Part shown: positions 22,560 through 33,640 of the stretch, one piece after another | Layout of the letters: each line of letters starts with the position of its first letter | Position numbering within the stretch: the first letter of the stretch is position 1 | NCBI RefSeq assembly: GCF_009389715.1 | Contig: NC_052397.1 | Location: 16,750,129-16,814,128, forward strand | Length of the DNA stretch: 64,000 nucleotides | Source: Phoenix dactylifera | Lineage: Eukaryota; Streptophyta; Magnoliopsida; Arecales; Arecaceae | Direction: 5' to 3' | The notes under the pieces: model-generated | Seen by the model: the letters and a program-made list of their open reading frames with translations, nothing else | What the model was told of the DNA's origin: nothing | Databases searched by the model: none | Made by a program: the position numbers and the translations under genes

Positions 22560-23296
22560 CCCCGCTATAAAAAAGACTGCCCCCGCCCTGCCCTCCCTGC
22601 AAACCACACTCGAAACCATACATTCAGAATTAAGATATGGCTTCAATCTAGCAATGGCGGAAAAGGTTGCGAATTCTCCTATTTGTTGTGTCTTATCTAT
22701 GTAATTTTCAAAGGCTTATGATGATTTTCACTCATTTCACTTATAGAAGTCACAATATCATGATCTCTTCCTTAAAACTTATAGTTATATGTTTATGATA
22801 GTACGAAGCTTTAGTATTCCCTTTTATATTTTTTTATCATAATAAAACTTGGAAGCAGGTCGTTTTCATCACTCTTAAATCTTTTGTTTCGTTCTTATTT
22901 AGATCAATCTGACCATGTTTAACTTTGATATACATTATTTATCCTTTCTGTATTAGCTTTAGCTCACAATTATTGTTAAATTATTTCTAACTATGCCAGT
23001 GAAAGCAAGTTTCAAGTTTTCCAAATTTTTTTCTCACTCGCTCTCTCCTTCTTTCTTTAATATATAGCAGGCTAATGCGTCAACTCTAGAAAAGCAGATA
23101 AATGCATTTTTGCTGCCTTCTTTTTTTCCCTTCCTTCCTTTTTCTTTCTTATTATTTTAATACTCATATTAAGACAATGGTATCATCATTTGTAATGCAC
23201 ATTTATTTTCGGATATTCCCTAGCTGAGGTCCTTCATATTATTTTCACATTCACTAAACAAATCATATCACAGATCTCCAAGTTAGCCATAAAATT
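22560..23296 (+). pseudogene. HIPP copy 3: 5' half only, broken in exon 2
   Basis: The TATA box (22566-22574), leader, start codon and exon 1 (22654-22665, MAEK) and intron 1 are well preserved. The exon 2 acceptor (CACAG) is at 23269-23273. Exon 2 then reads only seven codons (ISKLAIK, 23274-23294) before unrelated sequence takes over. The CxxC loop, the rest of the HMA domain, the tail and the CaaX box are gone. A hAT element lies directly upstream of the promoter. An inverted duplicate with the same break lies at 39150-39935. Confidence 0.85.
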
Positions 23297-23681
23297 TGTT
23301 GGAGGCAACGAAAGCAAAGTGGGATGAAAAAGACTAGAAGAATGGATTTGCTTCAGAATGTTTTCTTTTCATTCAAAATGGGGGCTGATTACAATAATTC
23401 AGATACATCAGAGCTACTGCATTTTTAAAGTTCTGTATCTTTTTTTCAGAATGTTTTCTTTTCATTCAAAATGGGGGCTGATTACAATAATTCAGATACA
23501 TCAAAGCTACTACATTTTTAAAGTTCTGTATCTTTTTTTTTAACATTTTTTTTGAGCCTACAATGAACGACATATTTCTAGTAGATAACTCTAGAACATC
23601 ATTTAAGCTGATTCAACAAGTTCTAAAGTCTAGGGAATATAAAGAGTCATTCAACATTCAGTCAAAAATATCTTCTGCACA
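23297..23681. repeat. LTR-like insertion in HIPP copy 3, with a 93-bp tandem duplication
   Basis: The segment begins TGTTGGAGGC and ends TCTGCACA, which would suit a small solo LTR. No target duplication was found. Inside, 23354-23446 is repeated at 23447-23539 (period 93 bp, about 98% identical by eye). The inverted arm carries the same insertion and duplication. Confidence 0.5.
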
Positions 23682-23689
23682 ATCTAGAA

Positions 23690-24180
23690 AATTAATATAT
23701 TAATCCTATAAATATATTTATTAGTCCTATAAATTATTAATCCTATAAATATATATTAACTATTATTATAAAATTAATATCTTTATTTATACTTACAATA
23801 TATTTTTTAGTACTAATATTTATTTTGATAAGAAAAATAAGGTAAATAGAAGTAATATATTAAATAATTTCATTATATAAATATAAAATACAATAATATA
23901 TTTCTACTATAATTTAAAATTATCATTCAATAATAATTTGACAATAATATGATTAATAATATATTATAATATGATATATATCATAAATACAATATATATA
24001 ATATAAATATAATCTGATTATATATATATAATATTAATATAATATATTAATGGTGTATTGATATACTAATTTGTTTTGCTAGATTGAAAGATATTTTGTC
24101 CTCAAATTTTAGCCCATCATCATTTTCTTGAGGCGATCATGCATTTTCAACCTTAAGGACGAGTATCCTATCGCTAGGTT
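23690..24180. repeat. AT-rich repeat, copy b
   Basis: Direct repeat of 20580-21066, ending in the same GAGTATCCTAT-GCTAGG block. Its part up to about 24030 also has an inverted match starting at 38412. Confidence 0.8.
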
Positions 24181-24870
24181 GTGTGGTGATTTGAAGAGTA
24201 TGTGTGCTTTGGAATCACTACCATATAGGATCATCATAGTACAAGATGATCTCATCATCTCCACCAATATCACCTTCAGTCTCGCGATGATCATCCCTTC
24301 TTAAAATTTTATGAAACCATTTCCAAAAGATATAGAGATCACTACTAGCTAGCATATAAAGTATTAACCGACACCCCAGGTCAGCCTGTCGGATCTATCT
24401 TCTATTGACTTGACTCGCGTTGACGCCACCAACCTCATATTAGTACAAAAGCTGCCTCGAAGTAGATCAGGCCCCACAGATAAAACAAAGGCAGTGCTAC
24501 CATTGGCTTTGTTTGCCAAGCTTTTAAACTTTAATACAAACTTTATCTTTATCGTTTTAGATATGACGAGGCTGATCGTAAAGAGGCCTTTGCATCATAT
24601 CCCTCAAAGTGGAAGGCAGCGGGAGATGCATCAATGGTGGTTCTTATGATTTCCCAGCATGACGATGGTAATTTAGCACTTTAAGATTCATAAAGGGAGT
24701 GGTCCTCCCCATGAGTAATCACATCTTAAATTTCGTAGTTTAATACTTTGAATGCAACGGCTATCGAATTTTTTCTCTTGATAACAACTAGGAAAAGTTA
24801 TTTTGGTGGATATGATGGTCGTTAAAATATTTTAAAAAAAAGGCTCCCACCCACCCCCAACCGCCCCACC
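24181..24870. other. Upstream region of HIPP copy 4
   Basis: No gene seen. 24335-24830 matches 28200-28760 upstream of HIPP copy 5 (ACTACTAGCTAGCATATAAAGT, CAAAAGC-GCCTCGAAGTAG, GGTGGATATGATGGTCGTTAA). The duplicated unit of copies 4 and 5 therefore begins near 24335. Confidence 0.6.
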
Positions 24871-24876
24871 CCCAGC

Positions 24877-24885
24877 TATAAAAAA
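24877..24885 (+). promoter_or_regulatory. TATA box of HIPP copy 4
   Basis: TATAAAAAA lies 88 bp upstream of the start codon, after a C-rich tract shared with copies 3 and 5. Confidence 0.7.
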
Positions 24886-24964
24886 GACTGCCCCCGCCCT
24901 GCCCTCCCCGCAAACCACACTCGAAACCAAACATTCAGAATTAAGATCTGGCTTCAATCTAGCA

Positions 24965-26334
24965 ATGGCGGAAAAGGTTGCAAATTCTTCTCTTTGTTGT
25001 GTCTTATCTATGTAATTTTCAAAGGCTTATGATGATTTTAACTCATTTCACTTATAGAACACACAATATCATGATCTTTTCCCTAAACCTTACAGTTATA
25101 TGTTTATGATAGTACGAAGCTTTAGTATTCCCTTTTATATTTTTTTATCATAATAAAACTTGGAAGCAGGTCGTTTCATCACTCTTGAATCTTTTGTTCC
25201 GTTCTTATTTGGATCAATCTGACCATATTTAACTTTGATATACATTATTTATCCTTTCTCTATTGGCTTTAGATCACAATTATTGTTAAATTATTTCTAA
25301 CTATGCCAGGGAAAGCAAGTTTCAAGTTTTCCATTTTTCTTTCTCACTCGCTCTCTCCTTATTTCTTTAACAGCAGGCTAAATGCGTCGGCTCTAGGAAA
25401 GCAGATAAATGCATTTTTGCTGCTTTTTTTTTTCCTTCCTTCCTTTTTCTTTCTTATTATTTTAATACTCATATTAAAACAATGGTATCATCATTTGTAA
25501 TGCACATTTATTTTCGCATATTCCCTAGCTGAGGTCCTTCATATTATTTTCACATTCGCTAAACAAATCGTATCACAGGTCTCCAAGTTAGCCATAAAAG
25601 TTGACCTAGGCTGCCGTTGTTGCTACAAAAAGATTCAAAAGATTCTATGCAAGATCCAAGGTACGTAATTAAACCTCCCCACACTTCACTGCCTCCATTC
25701 TAGTCCAATATTTCAGCTACTAATGATTGTACGTACCAATCATCCAATTTCCCCCCATGATCTCCATCACAAAGAACGAGAGAACATAAAAACCATCTCC
25801 TATGACGAGAAGAACAATACTGTCACAATCTCCGGCCCATTCGATCCCGAGAAGCTCTCCAAGAAGCTCCGCTGCAAGGCCTGCAAGGTGATCATAGACA
25901 TAGTAATTGTAGTGGAGAAACCGCCGCCGCCACCCCCACCAGAAACTAAGAAGATAGAACTTACCAACGAGCTGCACAACGACATTCAGATCATATTATA
26001 CGACCTTCACAAGGATCCCAAATGCACGGTGACTAAGAAGGTGATCAAGGAACCTACTCCCGAGAAGAAAAAGGATGCTAAGGATAAAAAAACTGCCGAA
26101 ATAGAAACTAAAAACGAGGTGACCAACGACATTGAGATCATAGTACGGGAGCATCCAAAATGCCTGGATCCCTGCATGGAGCTGCCAAAAAAGGTACCGT
26201 GTCAACCACCAATTTGTCAGGTTTGTTGCTGGATGCCCTGCTCTTGTCCACCAATGCCCTATGGTGGAACCTCTCATGGAGGATACCGGTTGATTTGCGA
26301 GGAGGATTCATCAACCTCCTGTACCATCATGTGA
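24965..26334 (+). CDS. HIPP copy 4: heavy-metal-associated isoprenylated protein (PI21-like), 217 aa
   Basis: Exons are 24965-24976, 25579-25660 and 25775-26334. Introns are GT-AG (602 and 114 bp) in the same phases as copy 2. The HMA domain (residues about 5-75) carries CRCC (C16-C19) in VDLGCRCCYKKIQ, then TISYDEKNNTVTISGPFD and KLRCKACKVI. A PPPPPPP stretch follows. Next come two related modules, each with an N-x-x-x-N-D-I core and a PKC: ELTNELHNDIQIILYD with HKDPKC, and EVTNDIEIIV with EHPKC. They are separated by a Lys/Glu-rich linker. The long Cys/Pro repeat of copy 2 is reduced to CQPPICQVCC. The end is CTIM, a predicted farnesylation box. Metal binding and membrane targeting follow from the family; a disease or stress role is inference. 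The ATG at 25723 is intronic in this model. Confidence 0.85.
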
Positions 26335-26421
26335 TCATGTGTATCCGTGTTTTTCCTTTGCCAAAAAATAACAACAGAGATAAGGGTGAAGGATGTTAGA
26401 TTCATGCGAGAATAATGTGAA

Positions 26422-26427
26422 AATAAA
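26422..26427 (+). terminator. Poly(A) signal of HIPP copy 4
   Basis: AATAAA about 90 bp after the stop codon, conserved with the paralogues. Confidence 0.6.
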
Positions 26428-26529
26428 ATGTTATTTTGGTGTGTTTTTTGTTTTGAATATTGTGTGAAAGGATTTTATGCCTGAATAATATGAAGTTCTT
26501 TTTCCTTGGTGTTTTTCTCCAAAACTAAA

Positions 26530-27230
26530 TAAATTTATATCAGCCAGAGGCTATTGGGAAGGTAATTAAAGGGTGAGAAGTGAGGTCTCAGGAATTTTTT
26601 GAACTCTCAGATACAAGCTGCTGGCTAATCAATAATATACCAGTAGGAATTTTTTGAGCTGCCAATGGAGTACGAGCAGGCAGGGACCCTAAGGCCGCAT
26701 GACAGTAGCTTGCCATTGTGGTCTCTTACTAGAATTTACTTCACAATATTTCTATGAGGCAACCGCATCTACTTCCCGAGTTTGTAGGTTAGCGGCGCAT
26801 CCTCTTGGCTTTTAAGTGACAGGTGGGGTTCGGAGTTAGGTTGCGATTATATCTTCCGTATGAAAGAATTATGCATCTTCCTTCACACGAATCTACTATT
26901 AGATCATCTAAAAATAACAAGAGTTATAAAATATTTATAGTTAAACCCTAATTCCTATCAGCATCCTTGGTGAAATAAAATATTACATAATTATTTCGAA
27001 AATAAACAAATATCGTCGCTTCGCTCCGTTCTGTTAGAATATCAATATACCACTCAAATAAGAATATCAGTATACTATTCAATATGTGCCACTTATTCTA
27101 ATAAAAAAATAAAAATGGTTTAAATTTTCAAAAACACAAACAAAGCGGACTACTTCTGCAAAATTTTTGAGAATTTATAGAACAGACAGTATTCAGTAAG
27201 ATTTTTATTTTCCGCTGCATGCATGGTGAC
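26530..27230 (+). repeat. Downstream repeat of HIPP copy 4 and gene-free DNA
   Basis: 26535-26910 matches 31010-31400 behind copy 5 (TATATCAGCCAGAGGCT, GAGCTGCCAATGGAGTAC, GTAGCTTGCCATTGTGGTCT) and is a diverged form of the unit behind copies 1 and 2. About 26920-27230 is AT-rich with no gene seen. Confidence 0.65.
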
Positions 27231-27440
27231 AACAGTCAGATATAAGAGCACTAAGAAGAAGAAGGGAAGAAGATTCAACTATCATCTTTTACTTTTTTTT
27301 TTTTTCTTATTTGTTTTTTCATTTATTGATGACAGGCTCTGCTCTTAAGTGTACTGAGCAAGCAGGCCGGCAAATATCAAACCCTATGCTGCAACTTTTC
27401 TCCATTCTACCTCGGGAGTAGTGACAAATAGCATTTCCAA

Positions 27441-27722
27441 TTAATTGTCACAAGCAGCACTGACATGACCACAAATATTTCTCTGGATTGTTGATCCTGC
27501 CCTCTCCTTTGTAACTTCTCCAATCTTCTGTGCTTCAAACTTAGCTTCCGCCTTCCCTTGAGGTGTCTTTTCCCACAGGTTCTTGAAGGACAAGCCTTCA
27601 TTTCGGTCCTGCTTGTTCTGATCCTCAAATTCCTCCAACACCCTCTTATTTGTTTCAATGTCCTGTTTGTTAATTTCTGCGGTCCCTTTAAAAGCCTGCT
27701 TCAGATTCTCCAGGTTTGCCAT
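27441..27722 (-). CDS. Hypothetical small protein, 93 codons, Lys/Glu-rich
   Basis: This open frame starts with ATG and encodes a hydrophilic, probably helical protein (MANLENLKQAFKGTAEINKQ at the start, KAEAKFEAQKIGEV in the middle). No domain is recognised. There are no signal peptide, membrane segments or cysteine motifs. The sequence is not repetitive and does not look like a transposon protein. A second short frame in the same direction lies just upstream (27729-27914). The two could be exons of one gene or a decayed gene, since I see no clear promoter. No other copy of this sequence occurs in the window. It is a candidate only. Confidence 0.3.
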   Translation of the reverse strand: MANLENLKQAFKGTAEINKQDIETNKRVLEEFEDQNKQDRNEGLSFKNLWEKTPQGKAEAKFEAQKIGEVTKERAGSTIQRNICGHVSAACDN

Positions 27723-27728
27723 GATCTG

Positions 27729-27914
27729 CTACGTCAGAAGAACTGTTGTTATTTGGAGGAGAGATTTTGCAAAATAGCAGATGCTGTCATGTATTGTAAA
27801 AGTAAAAGCTTCAAGTGACAAGCAGACCCTGACACTGGCTTCATCAAGCTCTTCGCAACTGCTCCCTACAATTTTATTGAACTCAGCGCTGGCATGCTCG
27901 GCAAACTGAGCCAC
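27729..27914 (-). other. Possible upstream exon or ORF of the hypothetical minus-strand gene
   Basis: An open frame of 61 codons starts MAQFAEHASAEFNKIVGS and ends in a stop just before the next frame. Family unknown. It may belong with 27441-27722. Confidence 0.2.
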
Positions 27915-27929
27915 GTATGTTTTATTTAT

Positions 27930-28795
27930 AATTAAAATTTTTTAAAATTAAAATTGATAAAATTTTATGTATAGTTAATTATATAAAAAAATTAAATGAA
28001 TTAGTTATATTATCGACTGAAAATAGTATTTTAATGAATCTTGAGTACAAAAATTTGATTAGTAATTTTGCATCTTAAAAAGCTAGACAAATTATTGTTT
28101 AAAAAGATTAAAATATTCTGAACTTATTAAAAATTTTTCATCATTTTTTATGAAAAAAAGAGTCTTACTTTAGAGTCCTCAAATGCATTGAGCCGCCTCT
28201 AAGACCACTACTAGCTAGCATATAAAGTATAAACTGGCATGCGAGGCTAGCCTGTCCGAGCTAACTTCTATTGACTTAATTTGGGTCGGCGCCGCCGACC
28301 TCATATTAGTACAAAAGCAGCCTCGAAGTAGATCAGGCCCCGCAGATGAAGCAAACGCAGCGCTAGCATTGGCTTTGTTTGTCAGGCTTTTAAACTTTAA
28401 TACAGACTTCATCTTTATCGTCTTAGATATGAGAAGGCTGATCGTAAAGAGGCCTTTACATCATATCCATCAAAGTGGAAGGAAGCGAGACATGCATCAA
28501 TGGTGGGTCTTATGATTTCCCTGCATGCGGATGGTAATTTAGCACTTTAAGATTCATAAATTTCGTAGTTTAATACATTTAATGCAACGGCTATCGAATT
28601 TTTTCCTCCCAAAGTGGAGAACGATATTGAACAAATCTTGGGATGAGTTTTCTCTTGATAACAAATAGGAAAAGTTATTTTGGTGGATATGATGGTCGTT
28701 AAAAAAATATTTCCATTTGTGCGATGGCACTTCCACTTAGTTAAAAAAATAATAATAAAGAAAAGGCTCCCACCACCACCCACCCCCTCTCTCTC
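27930..28795. other. Upstream region of HIPP copy 5
   Basis: AT-rich to about 28190, then the duplicate (28200-28760) of the region upstream of copy 4. No gene seen. Confidence 0.6.
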
Positions 28796-28803
28796 ACTCT
28801 CGC

Positions 28804-28809
28804 TATAAA
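28804..28809 (+). promoter_or_regulatory. TATA box of HIPP copy 5
   Basis: TATAAA lies 87 bp upstream of the start codon, in the same context as the paralogues. Confidence 0.7.
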
Positions 28810-28890
28810 CAAGACTGCGCCCGCCCTGCCCTCCCGCAAACCACCCTCGAAACCAAGCATCCAGAATTAGGATCTGGCTTCAATCTAGCA

Positions 28891-30284
28891 ATGGCGGAAA
28901 AGGTTGCAAATTCTCCTCTTTGTTGTGTCTTATCTATGTAATTTTCAAAGGCTTATGATGATTTTAATTCATTTCATTTATAGAATTCATAATATCATGA
29001 TCCTTTCCCTTAAACTTACAGTTATATGTTAATGATAGTTTGAAGTTTTGGTATTCCCTTTTATATTTTTTTTATCATAATAAAACTTAGAAACAGGTCG
29101 ATTTTTAATCACTCTTCAATCTTTTCTTTCATTCTTATTTAGATCAATCTGACCATGTTTAACTTTGATATACATTATTTATCCTTTCTCTATTAGCTTA
29201 AGATCACAATTCTTGTTAAATTATTTCTAACTATGCCAGTAAAAGCAAGTTTCAAATTTTCCATTTTTTTTTCTCACTCGCTCTCTCCTTCTTTCTTTAA
29301 TATATAGCAGGCTAAATGCGTCGGCTCTAGAAAAGCAGATAAATGCATTTTTGCTGCCTTCTTTTTTTTCCTTCCTTCTTTTTTCTTTCTTATTATTTTA
29401 ATACTCATATTAAGACAATGGTATCATCATTTATAATGCATATTTATTTTCGGATATTCCCTAGCTGAGGTCCTTCATATTATTTTCACATTCACTAAAC
29501 AAATCGTATCACAGATCTCCAAGTTAGCCATAAAAGTTGATCTAGGCTGCCGTTTTTGCTACAAAAAGATTCAAAAGACTCTGTGCAAGCTGCAAGGTAC
29601 GTAATTAAACCTCCCCACACTTCACTGCCTCCATTCTAGTTCAGTATTTTAGCTACTAATTAAAGATTGCACGTACCAATCATCCAATTTCCCCCCATGA
29701 TCTCCATCAACAAAGAACAAGAGAACATAAAAACCATCTCCTATGGCGAGAAGAACAATACTGTCACAATCTCCGGCCCATTCGATCCCGAGAAGCTCTC
29801 CAAGAAGCTCCGCTGCAAGGCCTGCAAGGTGATCAAAGACATAGTAATTGTACGAGACCCGCCGCCGCCACCCCCACCAGAAACTAAGAAGATAGAACTT
29901 ACCAACGAGCTGCACAACGACATTCAAATCATATTATACGACCTTCACAAGGATCCCAAATGCACGATGACTAAGAAGGTGATCGGGGAACCTACTCCCG
30001 AGAAGAAAAAGGATGCTAAGGAAAAAAAAACTGCCGAAATAGAAACTAAAAACGAGGTGACCAACGACATTGAGATCATAGTATGGGAGCATCCAAAATG
30101 CCTGGATCCCTGCATGGAGCTACCAAAAAATGTACCATGTCCACCACCATGTCAACCACCAATTTGCCAGGTTTGTTGCTGGACGCCCTGCTCTTGTCGA
30201 CCAATGCCCAATGGTGGAACCTCTCATGGAGGATTCCGGTTGATTTGTGAGGAGGATCCATCAACCTCCTGTACCATCCTGTGA
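28891..30284 (+). CDS. HIPP copy 5: heavy-metal-associated isoprenylated protein (PI21-like), 220 aa
   Basis: Exons are 28891-28902, 29515-29596 and 29716-30284, with GT-AG introns of 612 and 119 bp. The HMA domain has CRFC (C16-C19) in VDLGCRFCYKKIQ and the usual TISYGEKNNTVTISGPFD. A PPPPPPP stretch and the two NDI/PKC modules follow, as in copy 4. The tail has CPPPCQPPICQVCC and ends CTIL. Leu at the last position is usually read by geranylgeranyl transferase I rather than farnesyl transferase, so its lipid may differ from copies 2 and 4. Exon sequence is very close to copy 4, which indicates a recent duplication of the whole unit. A Tourist-like MITE sits about 170 bp downstream. In this model the first exon has only four codons. 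Confidence 0.85.
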
Positions 30285-30370
30285 TCATGTGTATCCGTGT
30301 TTTCCTTTGCCAAAAAATAATAACAGAAATAAGGGTGAAGGATGTTGGATTCATGGGAGAATAATGTGGA

Positions 30371-30376
30371 AATAAA
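30371..30376 (+). terminator. Poly(A) signal of HIPP copy 5
   Basis: AATAAA 87 bp after the stop codon, conserved with the paralogues. Confidence 0.6.
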
Positions 30377-30457
30377 ATGTTATTTTGGTGTGTTTTTTGT
30401 TTTGAATATTGTGTGAAAGGATTTTATGCCTGAATAATATGATGCTCTTTTTCCTTA

Positions 30458-30994
30458 GGGCTCGTTTGGTTCGCGGGAAAAGAAGGGGGGAAAGTGTGGT
30501 CAACGGGAAAGTAATGAGATGCCTCTTGTTTGGTTGGAGTTTTCAAAGGAGAGAGAAGGGAAAGTTATATTCCCATGGGAATGTGATTCCCACATTTCAT
30601 GGGAAAGTCTTTCCCATGAGAAACATGGGAAAGTTACTTTCCCATGAGAAACATGGGAAAGTTACTTTCCCATGAGAAACATGGGAAAGTTACTTTCCCA
30701 TGAGGCGGGAATCACTCCATTTTTACTTTTTCCCAAAAAGTCCCTTCAGCATTAAAGAAGCATTAAAGAGGCATTAAAAATCTAATTTTTATTAAGGGCA
30801 TAATAGGAATTATATATAACTTTCCTAGGAAAGTGGATGGCCAACCAAACATAAGCACCTTGAAAATTTGTCACTTTCCCATGGTCAACCAAACATACCA
30901 AAAATACTTTCCTAGGCATCCTCTTCCTAGAAATTTGTTTCCCAGGAATCATATTCCTAGAAAGGAAAATGCTTCCCGCGAACCAAACGAGTCC
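30458..30994. mobile_element. Tourist-like (PIF/Harbinger) MITE
   Basis: A 537-bp element with terminal inverted repeats: GGGCTCGTTTGGTTCGCGGG at the left, and at the right the complement reads GGACTCGTTTGGTTCGCGGG. TTA duplications flank it (30455-30457 and 30995-30997), the trinucleotide preferred by Harbinger elements. The same place behind copy 2 reads CTTAGTG without the element, an empty site. The interior at 30590-30700 has several copies of a palindromic motif (GGGAAAGT-ACTTTCCCATGAGAAACAT). No coding capacity. Confidence 0.9.
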
Positions 30995-30999
30995 TTAGT

Positions 31000-31785
31000 G
31001 TTTTGCTCCAAGAATAAATAAATTTATATCAGCCAGAGGCTGCTGGGAAGGTAATTAAAGGGTGAGAAGCGAGAACTCTCAGATATAAGATATCTATTGG
31101 TACCACTGCTGGCTTGCCAATAATTATATACTAGTAGGAATTTTTTGAGCTGCCAATGGAGTACAAGCAGGCAGGGACTCTGAGGCTGCATGATAGTAGC
31201 TTGCCATTGTGGTCTCTTAATAGAATTTACTTCACAATACCCTCTATGAAGCAACCGCATCTACTCTCTGAGTTTGCAGCTTAGCAGCGCACCCTCTTGG
31301 CTTTTAAGTGATAGGTGGGGTTCAGAGCTGGGTTGCGATTGTATCTTTTGTATGAAAGAATTATACATCTTTCTTCACACGAATCCATCATTAGATTACT
31401 CAATGCACAAATTTGATAGTGTTCCAAACCAAGTCATTCATCTATATATGCAGATCTCAAAGCAACTGGTGCATAATTCAAAAGTCTCTTGAAAGGTACA
31501 ACTTTCTAAACCTTGGAAGCTTCAAATATTAAGCTTGGTCTGTTCTAGACTCTAGTACCTATATATAAAGTTGGAAAGAGTGGGTGGTGGGGTGCCTTGG
31601 GTCCCCTTTATTTTTTTGAAAAAATAATCACTTCAGGTTTATTTATCAGCTCCCATGTGCTCGATCTAAAGATTGGTTGTCAGAAAGTTTTCCTATCCAC
31701 GTTGGACTGGTAGTTGACTTGAGGTCAAGGGACTATCAATCATCATGTGTTGTAAACAAAAACAACCCACAAGCTATTGCCAAAA
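31000..31785 (+). repeat. Downstream repeat of HIPP copy 5
   Basis: Matches 26535-26910 and the ~0.55-kb units behind copies 1 and 2 (CACACGAATCCATCA, CAGATCTCAAAGCAACT, GGACT-GTAGTTGACTTGAGGTCA). No gene seen. Confidence 0.7.
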
Positions 31786-33640
31786 GCCATAAGCTAAATC
31801 ATTACAATGTTGGAGGGACACGTATGGGCTCACGAACAAGTACGGAATTGATTGTCAAACCAAAATCGATTCGTTGGGCACAACAATTATTTTTTTTTTC
31901 ATTTTTAAGTCCTTTCTTTACTGTCTATGATGTCGAAATAGCATCTAGTAGTTAAGCTCGTTGGCTGAAAGCACAGTGCCTGACGTGCCCTTTAATTACG
32001 TACGTAACAAACAACCTTTGACTCAACACGACGTAATAAGAAGCAATCCTCAGCGTCACGTTATGGATTATCCCTTTTTTATGGAACATAATCATTCATT
32101 TTTTTCCCATAAGTAGCTTGGTCCATCTTTATTCCATTTCATATATGTCTGAGGATCCGCATAGCCCTCGATTTATGTGTTATTTATCCATTCCTACCTT
32201 TTTTATGGTTCAGTATCTTACCACGAATTAGTGAATCAGGCAGGATGTTTTTGTGCGGTTTTTCTTTTTGCGGGGCAGCAGGAGCCTTTGATAAAAAATT
32301 ACGTAGAGCATCAATAGGCAAAATTAATATAGAAGTCGAAATTCTTCGTATATAATTTTACTAATTATGTTCGGAAAGGTTGAGTATTGTTTGAATTATA
32401 AAAAAAAATCTGATTCGAACCGTACAAAAATGGACCTCACTAACATAAATAGATGCTATATATCTTAATGCATTATTGGTCAATGAAAGAAAAAAAGGCC
32501 AAAATCTTATTTTTGCAATTTTTTTATTTTTTTCTAAATCATTTGGGAGATCCGAGTTGAACAGATTAAGAAAGTTTTTTCTTCGCTTCGATGGGATTAG
32601 ATATTTGGCTAGAAGGTATATTTTTTGCTTGCAATTCTAATTCTTACGAGCTAAATATAGGTTGCAACTATAAATGCTACATTTGATATTGCAATTGCAA
32701 AAATTGTTTCTTTTTTTGCTAGGAAAAAATTGTTTCTTTTTCATTGCTTATAATTGAAAATAACAAATACAATTGTGACTACTTAGTTTTATGGAGCTAC
32801 AATAGATAAGATAGCTCTATAAATGATTCAATAAGGTTATCCTTTGAAAATAATAAACTTTTTACCTTGTATTATAGCATATTAATTATCATATAATTTT
32901 ATAACTATAACAGAAAAATTAATAATATTACAAATTACTATAATAATAATTGCTACAGTAATTATATCGATATATCACTACAAAATAATTTTCCCTTAAA
33001 TATATTTTTATAATCATGAATATTGATTTATAATATATTATTTTAATAACAAATAATTATTGTACAACAAGAATCATCATGTTATAATAGAAACAATTAA
33101 ACAAGTATGGCATGATCATAAAACAATAATTATATTATCAATATTATAACATTAATTATTACATTAATATACTTTTAGAAAATTATATAATATTATATTA
33201 ATTATATATTTTGTTATAATAATTTATATTTTAATAAAATATAGAATATTAAGTTTCAATAGTTGAAGAGAGGTGCAATATCTCTTTTGGAGATTTCTTC
33301 CAATTGCAACAAATTTTGTAATTGAAAATATGATCAATTTTGCCTATATTTTCAATTACAAAATTTAGATTCATGTTTTTAGTCCAAATGCAATTTGTAG
33401 TTGCAATTGAAAATATCTAAATAGTTGTTTTAGATGCTTGCAACTCAAATTCTATATTTGTAAACACACTATATCCGATAGCAGGCAAATGAGCAAAGCC
33501 TTAGACAATCGACTATCAACTTGGATAAAGGTTGCATCCCATGTTCAACAAAAAAAAGGTCTCTCACATAAAGTAATCAAGGACATTTATAACAAATCCA
33601 GTAGAATTTATTTTGAATTTAATTTGCGCTGCTAGCTATT
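31786..33640. other. Gene-free AT-rich stretch
   Basis: No gene seen. It is strongly AT-rich from about 32760 to 33260. A 39-bp segment at 32623-32661 has a perfect inverted match at 38364-38402, next to the start of the right arm. Confidence 0.5.

Noticed and set aside
32090..32300. Possible plastid-derived insertion
   Set aside because: The style of the sequence reminded me of plastid intergenic DNA, but I cannot identify a plastid gene or boundary in it.
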